From Trichosporon coremiiforme (taxonomy: Eukaryota > Basidiomycota > Tremellomycetes > Trichosporonales > Trichosporonaceae): DNA of 64,000 nucleotides. Location of the stretch: contig BCJJ01000005.1 in assembly GCA_039545355.1 (NCBI GenBank), positions 242,068-306,067 on the forward strand, given 5' to 3'. Shown here piece after piece: positions 1 through 10,713 of this stretch; the first letter of the stretch is position 1, and each line of letters begins with the position of its first letter. Under the pieces are notes generated by a model. It was not told the origin of the DNA and ran no database searches. It worked only from the letters and a program-made list of their open reading frames with translations. Position numbers and translations under genes: made by a program.

Positions 1-142
1 TGAATGGTCAGAATCGGATCTCGTCGCCTTCACCCGTCTTCGTCTCTCCTCTCTCTGACCTATCCCATGTCCCATGACTCATGCCTTCACGGCCTCGCTA
101 TCGCTCGGCTCTGTCTCTTTCTACGGCTCCGCTAACCTTCAG
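1..142 (+). other. Intron (3' part) upstream of the PDC exon
   Basis: The first recognisable pyruvate decarboxylase codons start at 143. The bases before it end in CTAAC followed by TTCAG, a branch site and 3' splice site, so this stretch is read as intron. An ATG at 74 in the same frame is intronic and its translation has no family similarity. The upstream exon or exons lie outside the window. Confidence 0.7.
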
Positions 143-1834
143 GCTTATGCCGCCGACGGCTACGCGCGGATCAAGAACAACCTCGCGGTCTTGGTGACGA
201 CCTTTGGCGTCGGCGAGCTGAGTGCTCTCTGCGGCGTGGCCGGCAGTCTGTCCGAGCGTGTTCCCGTGCTCCACATCGTCGGCGCCCCCAACACAAAGAT
301 GCAGTCGGAGAATGCTTTGCTGCACCACACGCTCAACACGCCCGGCACATTCACGACCTTCAGCGACATGTCCAAGCCTCTGTCGTGCGCGACGGCGCTG
401 CTGAACGATGTGCAGCCCGAGACGAGGAGGACGTACGCCGACGTGTTTGACGACGCCGTGCGCGCGTGCCTGATGCAATGTCGCCCCGCCTACGTCGAGC
501 TCCCCATGGATGTGCTCCACGTCAAGGTTTCTGATGAGGGACTGAAGACGCCGCTGCCCAAGCCTAGGGACCCGCCGCCGTACGGCCAGCTCCGGCGCAC
601 GACGCTCGCAGGCGCTCAGGAGCCGACCAACGTGCTGTTCCAGGCTGAGCGGGCGCCCGCATACGCGACCAGCGAGGAAGTCACCAAGAGGGTAGTCGAG
701 GAGATCACGAAGCGATTCGCGTCTGCTAAGAAGCCAATCATTCTCGTCGACGCGTGTGCGGCGCGTTTCGGGGTCGGGCCGCACCTCAAGGAACTCGTCG
801 AGGAGTGCGGTATCCGTTTCTTCACGACACCGATGGGCAAGTGTGTCCTCGACGAGAGCAGCCCGCTGTACGGCGGCTGCTACGCTGGCCAGAACCTCCT
901 CCCTGCCGTCATCGAGGACGTCGAGTCGGCCGACTTTGTGCTCTACGTCGGCGCCCTGAGGAGCGACTTCAACAGTGGTTCCTTCTCCGTGAAAATTCCC
1001 GAGGACTATGCCATCCTCCTGCACTCCTACACGACCGAGATTGGGTACGCCAGTTATCCGACGACCGACATCCGGCACGTCGTCCCCGCCCTGATCCCGG
1101 CTTTCAAGGAGGTCATCGACAAGCAGGGCAAGCCTCACTCAAAGAGCGACACGGTGCAGGAGAAGATTGACGCGGGGCTTTGCGCGAAGCTCTACGACGG
1201 ACCCACAGACTCCAAGGGCAAGATCACCCAGAGCTGGCTCTGGGGTCGCATGGGATCCTGGATCCGCGAGGACGACATTGTCATCTGCGAGACAGGCACG
1301 AGCTCGTTCGGTCTCCTCTCTGTCCCTCTGCCCAAGGGCGTCAAATACGTCGCGCAGGTGCTCTGGGGCGCTATTGGCTGGAGTGTCGGCGCTGCGCTCG
1401 GATGCGTCCTCGCCTCCGAGGAGGAGAGGGAGAAGCGCCGCACGGTGCTCTTCGTCGGCGACGGATCGCTCCAGCTCACCGTGCAGGAGATTGGCACCAT
1501 GGTGCGCCGCGGACAGAAGCCCTACTTGTTCGTCCTGAACAATGACGGATACGAGATCGAGCGCCAGATCCACGGCAAGCACGCCAAATACAACACTATC
1601 CAGAGTTACGACCACCAGCTCCTCCTGCCCTTCCTCTCGGGGCCGCTCAGGGAGCAGACCGAGACTTTCAAGGTCAGCAACCAGGGGGAACTCGACAGGC
1701 TCCTCAAGGACAAGGATTTCGCCGAGCCGACCAAGATCCGCCTGATTGAGCTCGACATGCCGCGCGACGACGCCCCGGAGGCTCTCATCAAGCAGGCCCA
1801 GCTTACTGCCAAGGCTAACGCCGGCGATGACTAG
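143..1834 (+). CDS. PDC1: Pyruvate decarboxylase, 5' exon(s) missing
   Basis: Thiamine-diphosphate-dependent decarboxylation of pyruvate to acetaldehyde and CO2 in the cytosol, the first step of ethanol formation. The exon opens with AYAADGYARIK, part of the N-terminal TPP domain. It keeps the catalytic His pair (LHHTL, codons at 323-328), the central domain, and a C-terminal TPP domain with the GDGS...NN cofactor motif (1456-1467 and 1538-1543). It ends in TAG. About 50 N-terminal residues, including the usual catalytic Glu region, lie before the window. Nothing in the visible part is broken. Related TPP enzymes such as indolepyruvate decarboxylase cannot be fully excluded, but the motif spacing and the GVGELSAL segment fit PDC best. 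Confidence 0.92.
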   Translation, partial: AYAADGYARIKNNLAVLVTTFGVGELSALCGVAGSLSERVPVLHIVGAPNTKMQSENALLHHTLNTPGTFTTFSDMSKPLSCATALLNDVQPETRRTYADVFDDAVRACLMQCRPAYVELPMDVLHVKVSDEGLKTPLPKPRDPPPYGQLRRTTLAGAQEPTNVLFQAERAPAYATSEEVTKRVVEEITKRFASAKKPIILVDACAARFGVGPHLKELVEECGIRFFTTPMGKCVLDESSPLYGGCYAGQNLLPAVIEDVESADFVLYVGALRSDFNSGSFSVKIPEDYAILLHSYTTEIGYASYPTTDIRHVVPALIPAFKEVIDKQGKPHSKSDTVQEKIDAGLCAKLYDGPTDSKGKITQSWLWGRMGSWIREDDIVICETGTSSFGLLSVPLPKGVKYVAQVLWGAIGWSVGAALGCVLASEEEREKRRTVLFVGDGSLQLTVQEIGTMVRRGQKPYLFVLNNDGYEIERQIHGKHAKYNTIQSYDHQLLLPFLSGPLREQTETFKVSNQGELDRLLKDKDFAEPTKIRLIELDMPRDDAPEALIKQAQLTAKANAGDD

Positions 1835-2281
1835 AGGTCCCGCTGGCGTCGTGACGACTGAGGCGGCGTCCATTGAAGCAAACAGCGCCGCGCCGCGCAA
1901 CGTACGTAGACTAGTGCGAACAGATGCATACGGGCTAGGGAGAAACAACCGTGTCAAACGGTGCGGGCAGTGCTGTACATGTTTTGCAGAGAAGGGGGGG
2001 GGGTATTATGGATATGAGAATTGTGTGCGGGTGCGGGCAGTAGCGCAGTCGTAAAGTTTGAATGAAGGAGCGTCGCGCGCCGATTATGTGTACAGAGGGG
2101 GGACGAGGGAACCATGATGAAACGTGTGCTTGAATGTTGCTGCTGATGGAGCATGAATATGCCGTGAAAAGGTGCTTGCTTGTCATGTGTTGTTGGTCTC
2201 GCGGACCTGGGGGTAGGATTGGGGTTGTGGGTCATGTGGGACGGAGTGTTGGCGAAGGGCTCATTGTGCTCGCATGCTCGC
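1835..2281. other. Convergent 3' intergenic region
   Basis: 447 bp between two convergent genes; presumably holds both 3' UTRs and poly(A) sites. It contains a G run near 1995-2003. No gene seen. Confidence 0.6.
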
Positions 2282-4699
2282 CTATGCACAGCAGCTGCTG
2301 AAGCCGCCCTTCTTCGCTGGCCGCTTGTCCTTGGCCGGGTCGGTCAGCATGACGCTGTTTTTCCTGCGGAGCGTGTGCTCGCGCTCGATCTTGTTCTTGC
2401 GCTCGATGAGCTGCGCCGAGATGCTGCGCAGGAGGCTCTCGACACCCTCGCCCGTCAGGCTCGAAACCTCGCCGACGCGGACCGAGCCAATGTCGATGCC
2501 CCACGTGTCGTCGGGCTCTTCGTCGGATGACTCGTCCTCGAATAACCGCGTGTCGCGGCCGAGGCTGCCGGCACGGAGGCGAGTGCGCGGGACGGGCAAC
2601 GAGGATGGCGCAGGCGAGATGGCCCACGGTGAGTTCTGCGCAGGCTGCCTCTGCCAGGTCGTCGCAGAGGCGGCAGCGGCACCAAACTCCTCCAGCGCGT
2701 CAGCGGCCGAGGGACCCTCGCCGCGACCCCAGCCAGGACCAGTTGCGCTCCAGTCCTCGCTCCGCCTCTTGCCGTCCAAGAGCGGGCTCGACTCGGTGCG
2801 CACGCGGATCCCAGGCGACAGAGAAGGGCGCGGGCTCCGTGAAGACACGACCGGGTTTGCGTCGGCCAGGTGCGATAAGTTAGCCACCGCGTCGCTTGTC
2901 GGGCTCCGTGTCAGTCCTAACATGCCGCTGAGCGAGAAGCGGCTCGTCGACAGCCGGTGCTTCGAGCCGTTAGCTGTCGAGGCGACTGCTGTCTCGGCCG
3001 TCGTCGCGCTCGTTGGCTCCGCGAGGGCAGGGCCGTGGAAGCTAACCCGCTGCTGCCGCCGGTACATGCCCGTGCTGGGCGGCGAACCGACGCTGCCCGC
3101 GATCGACGCCGTGCTGCTCGCAGACGTCCCCGCGCCGGGGATGCTGGTCGGCGTCACGAGTGAGGGCGGGAAGTGGACCGCCGGCGCGGGGCTTGGTGCA
3201 ACAAGCGTCGACGCCTGCGACCCGCTGCCACCCGTGCTCGCGCTCAGGTCGAAGTCAAAGTCGGTCGCGGCGAGCATGAGCGAAGCGAGACCATGCATCG
3301 AGTGCGGCCGCCGCTGCGGCGACGGGGCCGACATCGAGTCGCTGCGCGGGCGCGTTGTCGACGTGCTCCGGAACAGGCTGCGGGTCGGCACGAGCACCTC
3401 CTCCGGCTCAGGCTCGGGCTCGGGCGCCGGGTTCAGCCACCGCCGGATCGTGCGGCTCGCCTCGGACAGAGTCACGGCGCGCTGCGACCCGAGGTCGAGC
3501 TTGGCGCCGACAACGTAGATCATCATGTCCTTGGACGCCTTGTGGTTGAGCTCGTCGAGCCACGACTGCACGTCCTGGAAGCTTTTGCGGTCCGAAATGT
3601 CGTAGACGAGGATGCACACGTGCGCGCCTCGGTAGTAGATCGGCGCCATCGACCGGAAGCGTTCCTGCCCGGCCGTGTCCCAAATCTGCAGCTTGATCGG
3701 ATGCCCGTTGTGATCCAGCTTGCGCTTGTACACGGACCCTTCGACCGACGCCGACGCGCGCTCCGCGTTGAAGGACCCTGTCGTGAGGCGCAGAATCAAA
3801 GACGTCTTGCCGACGCCCTGCGAACCGAGAAGGACGAGCTTGGCCTCAAGCCCGTTCGGCCCCCCAAAGTCGAGCTGGTCCGGCTCAGCGAGAGTCGGGT
3901 GATAGCTGTGGGGGCGTGCAGAGGCGGCGGAAGGAGGCGGCGTGGACGGGGGCGCGTTGTCATGTGTCACTGTCCGCCGCAGCCGCGCGCTGGGATACTC
4001 GGTCGCCAGAGTCGGGTAGCGCGTGAGCTTGGCCCCTCCGGTCGAGCGGAGGCGTATCCGTGAGTCCGCGCTCCGGCTCTCGACCATGCGGACAGAAGTG
4101 GGTTGCCCAGGGTGGCCGGCCGTGGTCTGTCGCCGTCCGAGGTTCCGTCTATCGCGGTCGCGCTGCTCACGTTCGCGCTCCTTTGTATCATACGACTTGA
4201 CTCGGCTGAAAGAGTTGCGGTTGCTGCCTGGGGCGAGGTTCGGTGCGGTCTCCGACCTGGACATACCTCGCCTAGCTGGCTTCCTTGGCGACGGCGATCG
4301 CTGAAGTTGCACTGAGGAATTCGGGTTCGCGTTGATCAAACCCGGCGAGCGGCTCTCGTTCGTCGAGTGCGACGACGACGAGCTCGAAGCCGAACTCTCC
4401 ATCGCAGAAGACGTGTAGATCGCTGATGAGTCATTGCTGTTGTCGTCTGCGGGTGGGGCCAACGCAACCATGGCTGTCGGGAACAGTCGCGCTGGCGGCG
4501 AAGGGTCAGGTGTCGGTGGTAAGACTGATTTGCGCACGTCGGGCTCGAGAAGCACTCCCCTTGGCATGTACGCTGGGCTCGGTGATGGGGGGCCGAGGAC
4601 GTCGACGGCCGCCTTGGACGGTCCGGGTGAGCTCCGCATCGGGCTTGGGCTTGTGTGGTCGAACGAGGGCGGCAAAACGGGGGTGGAAACTGCCATCAT
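2282..4699 (-). CDS. Rab-family small GTPase with long N-terminus and large internal insert
   Basis: Predicted membrane-traffic GTPase closest in motifs to Rab5/21/22 types. Starting from the ATG pair at 4699 the protein is 805 aa, against about 200-220 for a normal Rab. Residues 1-280 are Ser/Pro-rich and disordered. The G domain follows: P-loop GSQGVGKTS (292-300), switch II WDTAGQERF (340-348), G4 as GAKLD (398-402) in place of NKxD. After G4 about 310 low-complexity residues intervene before the G5-like SSLTGEGV (746-753), so the last strand and helix are split from the rest. The C-terminus is a basic stretch ending in CCA, with the paired Cys used for geranylgeranylation. An in-frame ATG at 4897 would add 66 residues; the MMAV start is preferred because the upstream part looks like leader sequence. 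Confidence 0.8.
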   Translation of the reverse strand: MMAVSTPVLPPSFDHTSPSPMRSSPGPSKAAVDVLGPPSPSPAYMPRGVLLEPDVRKSVLPPTPDPSPPARLFPTAMVALAPPADDNSNDSSAIYTSSAMESSASSSSSSHSTNESRSPGLINANPNSSVQLQRSPSPRKPARRGMSRSETAPNLAPGSNRNSFSRVKSYDTKEREREQRDRDRRNLGRRQTTAGHPGQPTSVRMVESRSADSRIRLRSTGGAKLTRYPTLATEYPSARLRRTVTHDNAPPSTPPPSAASARPHSYHPTLAEPDQLDFGGPNGLEAKLVLLGSQGVGKTSLILRLTTGSFNAERASASVEGSVYKRKLDHNGHPIKLQIWDTAGQERFRSMAPIYYRGAHVCILVYDISDRKSFQDVQSWLDELNHKASKDMMIYVVGAKLDLGSQRAVTLSEASRTIRRWLNPAPEPEPEPEEVLVPTRSLFRSTSTTRPRSDSMSAPSPQRRPHSMHGLASLMLAATDFDFDLSASTGGSGSQASTLVAPSPAPAVHFPPSLVTPTSIPGAGTSASSTASIAGSVGSPPSTGMYRRQQRVSFHGPALAEPTSATTAETAVASTANGSKHRLSTSRFSLSGMLGLTRSPTSDAVANLSHLADANPVVSSRSPRPSLSPGIRVRTESSPLLDGKRRSEDWSATGPGWGRGEGPSAADALEEFGAAAASATTWQRQPAQNSPWAISPAPSSLPVPRTRLRAGSLGRDTRLFEDESSDEEPDDTWGIDIGSVRVGEVSSLTGEGVESLLRSISAQLIERKNKIEREHTLRRKNSVMLTDPAKDKRPAKKGGFSSCCA

Positions 4700-7640
4700 C
4701 CCAACTTCGCGACCTAGGCAGAGAGGGGGGGCGGTGGGGGGATGGTGGGCGAGCGGGCGGATCACGTAGCGATGCCGCTGCTGCTGCTTCCGATTGACTG
4801 GTGTTCCGTGCGGTGCTGGCCCAACGTTATTGTTGATAACGACTGCTGCGTCGATGGAGAGCAGAAGAGAATTTGCGCGGGTTGCCGGCGTGCACACTCG
4901 GGCTCGAGCGTTGAGCGCAACGGGTCAACGGATGATTGCGGCCCAAGCGCTCAACCAGCGGCGTTTCAGCCCCGGTATCTGTGCGCAGGGAGATTGTTCC
5001 TATGCGGTTTCTTGGTTCTGTCCGAGGCAGCAGTCAGACGGACGTCCTGCAACGACAGTTGTCGGTGCGCCGGCGCGATATCTCGAGGTTCGGAAGCCGG
5101 TGCAAGGAGTGTGCGCGGCGCGACGTGTGTATGTGTCTATTCGGGTTGTCTGTCGGTGACGAGCGCAAAGTTTGTCTTGGACCGGGATACAGGGACGAGG
5201 AACGGCACGCGCGCTCGAAGCGGTAGGGAAGAGTAGGGAGGATGAGAGAGGTAAAGAGTCGGATGGGGTTGCTTCGTTTCAGGTTGCGTGTTTTGAGGAG
5301 GGAGGACGGAGATGCAAGATCGTTGGGCGGGGCAGATCGTGAATCGTTGTGGGTCGTGTCGGCCGTGCAAACGTCGGGTGCGTTGAGGGGGTGGCGAGAC
5401 GCGGGGACGTAGGCGTGGGCGTCAGGTTGTCGTCGTTACAGAGTCGGCGCGAGTGAGAGGAGACTGTGACTGGAAATGATGTCAACACCGCACCGAAGAT
5501 CAAGAAGAGAGGACCAGAGGACGGGTGGTTGTGAGGGGGGAAGGTGGGATGCGATTCGCCGGCGCCGCCGTGGATCAAGGATCGGAGGAGTGCAAGTGCA
5601 AGGGCAAAGCGAGTGCAAGAAAGACAGGTACAAGAGCAAGTGGGAGAGGACAGGGAAGAGTGAATCGGTGAATCGCATCGGTCGTGAATCGACGAGGTTT
5701 AGGCTGGCTGAATCGATGGTTTGGACAAGCGCCCACGCGGCCGGATCAGGCGTACATGCGTGTTTGTGATGAATGAATGGATGAACGATATCGAGACGAC
5801 TGTCCCTGACGGCGCCGCCATGCGCCGCCACCGCAACGAAAGAGCGGCCGCAAGCGAGCGTCTGACCCAACGGACCAACAAGCGAGCGGTACTAGCGGCG
5901 CAATCGCGGGGCTCGGCGGGGCAACCACCCAGGGTACGGGTCAGACCGGATGCAGAGCTACTCTGATCACCCAATGCGCGGCAGCCCGGCACCTCGTCCG
6001 CGCGGCATGCACGGCACGTTCGGCGCTACGACTCTGACCGGCTGACTGCTGACTGTGACTGGTCGGCTGGTCGGTGCACTGGAGACTGGCTGCCCAGACA
6101 CGTTTGACACGACACGACGAGTCGATAATGGGTAGGCAGGTTGGTTGGCGAGCGTGACAAGGGAAGGCGCCGTCGAGGGCATGGGGTACACGGTGACGGA
6201 GGCCGGGTGTGCGGTGGCGAGTGGCTGGGCGCTGGTCATTGGTCGTTGGTCGCTGTGCTGATTGCGACAGCGACGAGTGCAGGCTGGGTGTGGACGCGTC
6301 TGGAAGGCAAGGTCGGGTGTGCAGCGTGCATCGAGCATGGGGGAGAATGGGAGAGCATGGGAGGGCACATGACAGTGGAGAAGGGGAAGGGGTTGCTGTG
6401 GCTGACTTACCAAAGCTGCGCGCAAAGCTTAGCGTCTCGCTGTCTGTCTCGTGTGTCGTGTCTTGGGTGCTGCCTCCTGTTGTTCGACTGTACTCTTATC
6501 GCGCTTTCGCTTTTGTTTTGGGAGAAGAATGCTTCGGTGCCTATATGCGATGCACTATGATGGGGTGATGAATGCGGTGATGCCTGATGGAAATGCCTGA
6601 TGCCTGAATTGCTGATGCAGATCGGAGGGGGTGGGAGGATGTTGGGTGTTGGGTGTTGCTATTGATGGTAGACAGAGTCGTCGTGCGGGGTGAGGGAGGG
6701 CCGAGCGGACGCAGCTCAGGGGCTCAGGGCACAGTCGGCTCTTCAGGTGTCGTGATCGGTTGGTCGTTGAATCGACCTTTCGGCCTTTGGGCGTCGGGCG
6801 TCTCCGGCTTTCGTTTCGGCGTCTCGGTCGGCGTGCCCATGCTGCACGGCCGGCGGGCCGATGGAGTCTAGGTCGAGGGAGCGATAAAAGTCGCAGAGTA
6901 TGAAAAGGTGAACAGGCAAAAACGGGTGCAGCGCGAATGGATGGATGTTTGGTAGGCGCAGGTTTCGGTGCGTGAGGTGCGTGACAGGCGCGAGGACCAA
7001 GGGGTGTCAGCTCTGTGGAATGCTGTTCGATGGTGGAGGCCGCCAGATCAGATCGCGCGCGCGCGCGCGGTGGGCGGCAGACGGAGGGTATGCAGGGAAT
7101 GTCAATGTCACAACACCAAGGAATCCGTGACGGCCGCCTTCGTCCTGTTGTGTGCTGTGTGCTGCGCTCGAGCGCCGAGACAGTCACAGTCACGGTCACA
7201 GTCTCACCGTCACAGTCGTGATTGTTGCAGTCAAGTGCGGCGAGCAGTTGCTTGGTCTCGTTGTATGAATCGAGTATCCAGGAACGCGACTCTGACGTTG
7301 AGCCCCCGCGACGACCCAGCTGAGGCGACAGTAGAGTGATGAAGTGGGCACCTGGCAAGGATGATTCAATCAAGTGATCCAGTGCGTGGTGCTCAGCGAC
7401 ATCAGGAGCCAGCGCCCAGCAGTGAAGGCGGTGCGCGGCGGGGACATGCGTCGACAGCGGCGGAGATAGCCTCGGGCTCTTGTGCTCCTTGCTGTACGCC
7501 GGTCGGAATGTCGGAGTAGTCCGAGGTCGACAACGGAGATAGCTGTGCTGTACGGGCGCCCGTTCGGAGCAGTGACGCAAGAGATGAATAGGAAAGAGAG
7601 ACAGTGAAGGACTACGTCCGCTGGGAGGTATAACGTAGAA
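4700..7640. other. Long upstream region of the Rab-like gene
   Basis: About 2.9 kb. The minus strand is pyrimidine-rich for long stretches, as often seen in fungal promoters and 5' leaders. ORFs here (for example 6555-7580 on the minus strand) are low complexity and start with non-ATG codons. Simple sequence includes a GC-dinucleotide run near 7044 and CAGTCA-type hexamers at 7178-7215. No gene supported. Confidence 0.5.
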
Positions 7641-9840
7641 GTACTTGGTAATGATGTGCTCGGAGATCTTTGTCTCGGCTGAGAATGAGGCTTTGTGTCG
7701 TGAGATGTCTGAGTCTGAGGCAGGGAGAGGTGGGCTGGGCTTAGTGAGTGCGTGGACAGTGGTGGTGCGTGATGGTCCGTTCCAGTGGCGGCTTTGCTAT
7801 GAGCTCGGAGGAGAGAAGAGAAGAGGAGGAGGGCGGCGGCGCCTGCATAAGGTTGTCAAGTACTGCAAGCAGCTGTATGTGAAGAAGCCGATGCGGCTCG
7901 CCAGGCGTTGGGCAGGATGTGTATGTATGGGGCAGCGTGGGGAGCCTGTGAAGTGCGTGTGGGGGGGGGGGGGGGGGGGGGGGGCAGAGCTACGAAGGAA
8001 GGGCTGGGAACAGATCAGAGGGTGGATGAAATGATCATGTGTACTTTACGTTGGGTGACAACGGACCCTGGGACATCGGTGGTGCATCGTGCGTGAGCGA
8101 GAGGCGATCAGACCGAGGAGGTAGGACGCAAAGAAACCGTGTCCCCGCAGCAGCAAGCACCATGCAGCCAGAAAGCCCAGAAGGAAACAAAGGTCGAGTG
8201 GTGTGAATGGGATGCAATGCAACGTAGTCCAGCAAAGCACCGGGTCCCCAACGAATTATCAGGTTACGGTCAAATGGTGGGTTCAGCCAGAGCATAACAG
8301 ACGCATGCAGACGCAGCGGGCGCACTAAAGCACCGACTGAATCGTGTCTGACCTCATTGTCGCAGTGGAGCGATCTCGAGAGATCGTGTCACTCTCGTGC
8401 CGAGATCAGCGGCATTCAGCCACGGCTCGACCATGCCAAGCCAAAAGCCGACCAAAGCCAGCCAAAGCCAGCCATGCAGTCATCGGCGCTGGCATAACCT
8501 CGCACTCACGGCGTGAGCACGCTGTCCGAAACTTGGCGCGAAGGCCGTTGTTAGCGCGATGCACAGTCGCAACAACATGTGCGTCAGTATCCGGTTCCAG
8601 CTCCAAAGAAACGGTGTGACGGCATCGAGGACGGGCAAGCGAGAGCAACCGAGCAAGGGAGTCAGCCAGCCGCACAGAGTCGCCGCGTGATCGAAATAAG
8701 GTTGTGCCGTTATCGTGCTTTCGTACCTCGATCCCAATTCCTCCTGCGACGCCTGCGTGCCTCGTCGATGCCAGGAACTGGAACCATTCATGCATTCAAA
8801 ACTCGGTTCGACGACGAGCACTAGAGCGGCTTAGCTAACTAGAGTCCTCCTCATGTGCCCAATACATTGAGGGGGGGGGGAGGGGGAGGGGGAAAAGCAC
8901 ACGTTCTCAACTTTTCTTGGGGATGTACGCAAACCGACACTTCGGCTCTCCAGCTCTCCCATGCTCTGACGCATGTGAATCTGGCTCTGGACCAGGGACC
9001 CACAGTGGAGCTTCCCCCTTCCGCGCTCTGCCGAACTGCGCTGTACGAGTGGTTGCCCTGGCGAGGTAGATAAGATTCGCAAGTCGGCCCTGCTGCAACT
9101 GGACGAGACCTAGCGCAGTCGCAGACACAAGGCAAGGCGAAATGACAAGGAATGGCCAAGTGGGTATGTACAGGAGGGTTGGAGCCGAAACTGAGCGCAG
9201 GCGGATGTGGGCTAGCGGCATCGGATAGTGGGCAACGTGTGTTCTGCCGTCTTCTGAAGCTGAGCCTGGGGTGAGCACAGTTTGGAGTACGAAGCGGTGG
9301 TAGTGCGTACGGCCCGCGGGGTAGGCAGGAGCATGCCGTGGCAAGCCGTGGTATGCGCATTCGGCGGTCACGCGGACAGCTGGGACTAGCGCTAGTTCGA
9401 TGGGTCGGATCTGTCGGGCTGCAGCTGCGGCCGCCTCCGCGGACGTGACCTCTTCGAAAGTGTACTCGGGCAACCGGGCAGACGTCCGGAGTATCGCACC
9501 AGAAGACTCGGAGCTGCTGGAACAGTGGCCGTGCATTCATGCTGGACCTTTGCTCATGTCCGAGGCATTGAGACATTGAAGACTTGCATGCGGGCTAGTC
9601 AGTGAGTACGGGACACATGGCCGAGGTCGCGACTGAATGTACTGTACAGTACTGTACTTGGCATTCCTCAACGCGTACGGCCCCAGATCGGCGCACATGC
9701 CGCTTACGCCCCATTCGTTTCATTCGCCGACTCCGTAAGGCTCTCGTCCCGTTGGAGAGGGGCACTACCACCGCATTCAGGCTTTGCATCACACTCATGC
9801 TACCATCCCAAAGTAGAATTAGAGAAGAAGTGGTTTGGAT
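7641..9840. other. Gene-poor region
   Basis: About 2.2 kb with no ORF that looks like a real protein and no paired splice signals. It holds the G24 run at 7961-7984 and a G10 run at 8871-8880 followed by G5/G4 blocks. Nothing else recognised. Confidence 0.45.
7961..7984 (+). repeat. G24 homopolymer
   Basis: Twenty-four consecutive G on the plus strand, in non-coding DNA. Capable of G-quadruplex formation; the length is also a likely point of assembly error. Confidence 0.95.
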
Positions 9841-9924
9841 CGCCGCTCGGGATGCCTGGGTCAATGGTCCGGGGACAGGGGGGCCATCCCAATGGCTGAT
9901 CGTCCAAGAGTAGGGTTGCACCAT
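9841..9924 (-). pseudogene. Relic of the PYSW/YWPFA family, N-terminal piece
   Basis: From an ATG at 9924 (minus strand) the translation starts MVQPYSW, against MASPYSW at the start of the duplicated gene at 12410-13418. A 12-nt block coding PYSW is identical, and further on GCATCCCGAG-GGC (around 9845-9860) matches the same stretch of the duplicated gene with one change. Similarity then fades. I read this as the decayed 5' end of a tandem family member transcribed in the same direction. The match is short and was found by eye. Confidence 0.4.
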
Positions 9925-10398
9925 GCAGATGGACGACATGAGGGCGATGAGAGGTATGAGATGTGTGTGAGATTTACCAGCATGGTGCTTGAAGCCGAAA
10001 TTGTGAAGGGAATGCTTGGTGCCCTGTCCATGGGAGCGCCGAGAATGCGTCACCTGGTCTCGACGGCACCATAGCTTTGATTGATGGAGATAGCGCAGGT
10101 CACACAGTCACTGGAGTGTACAGCAGGTGGCTAACAGGATACATATCGAGGGACAGGGCGCGATCCGCAACTGTCCGCGGGCGCCACCTTGTGGGTGGCG
10201 CTGAGCGGTCATCAGGTGAGCTGGACATTGAAGGAAATCTGAGCGGGAGCGTTGGCACCTCGTCGCCACAAAGCCTAGGGAGATTGTGCATCTTCGATGA
10301 CATGTACAGTGGCAATACTCAGCCCCCTGGCCTAGCGTCTCTACAGCTTTCACTGCCTTGTCCAGCTCCTCTGATGGTCGGATAGCCTTACGATTGTG

Positions 10399-10713
10399 CT
10401 ACTCTACTACGAAGTCCCCCTCCATTGGCTTCGCAAAGGGCCAGTACTTGACCGCCGTCTCGTAGCTCACATCTGGAAATGGTCGGGACGCTCTGGCTCT
10501 TGCGAAGGAGAGATATGGTAGGAGTGGGGATGGTAGAGCATGGCGAAGTGTTGGTTGGTGGTTCCAGTCGACCATGTAAAGCACATACTGTGAGAAATGT
10601 GAGCGTGGGGGGAGCTTGTGCAGCAACACCTGCGTGCCGAGCTGCAGAGGGAGGTCACATGACGTCGTCCTCTGATCTGCCAGTACAGGAGAGGGCGGGG
10701 CCGGCGGGGGCAT
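10399..10713 (-). pseudogene. Relic of the PYSW/YWPFA family, C-terminal part
   Basis: The minus-strand translation ends YETAVKYWPFAKP then eight residues and a stop, matching HDRVLSYWPFAEQ at the same distance from the end of the duplicated gene (12410-13418). Upstream, LLHKLPPRSHFSQYVLY aligns with LLHRPTDDYVFQLCNLF of that gene. A plausible 3' splice site (GCAAG) precedes the last exon near 10505. No N-terminus could be found, so it is called a relic; a diverged live gene with undetected exons is possible. Confidence 0.45.

Noticed and set aside
98..1138. Long minus-strand ORF opposite PDC
   Set aside because: Mirror of the real gene; a GC-rich codon shadow with no domain.
6555..7580. 341-codon minus-strand ORF
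   Set aside because: Non-ATG start, Pro/Arg/His low complexity, no splice context; lies in a pyrimidine-rich leader region.
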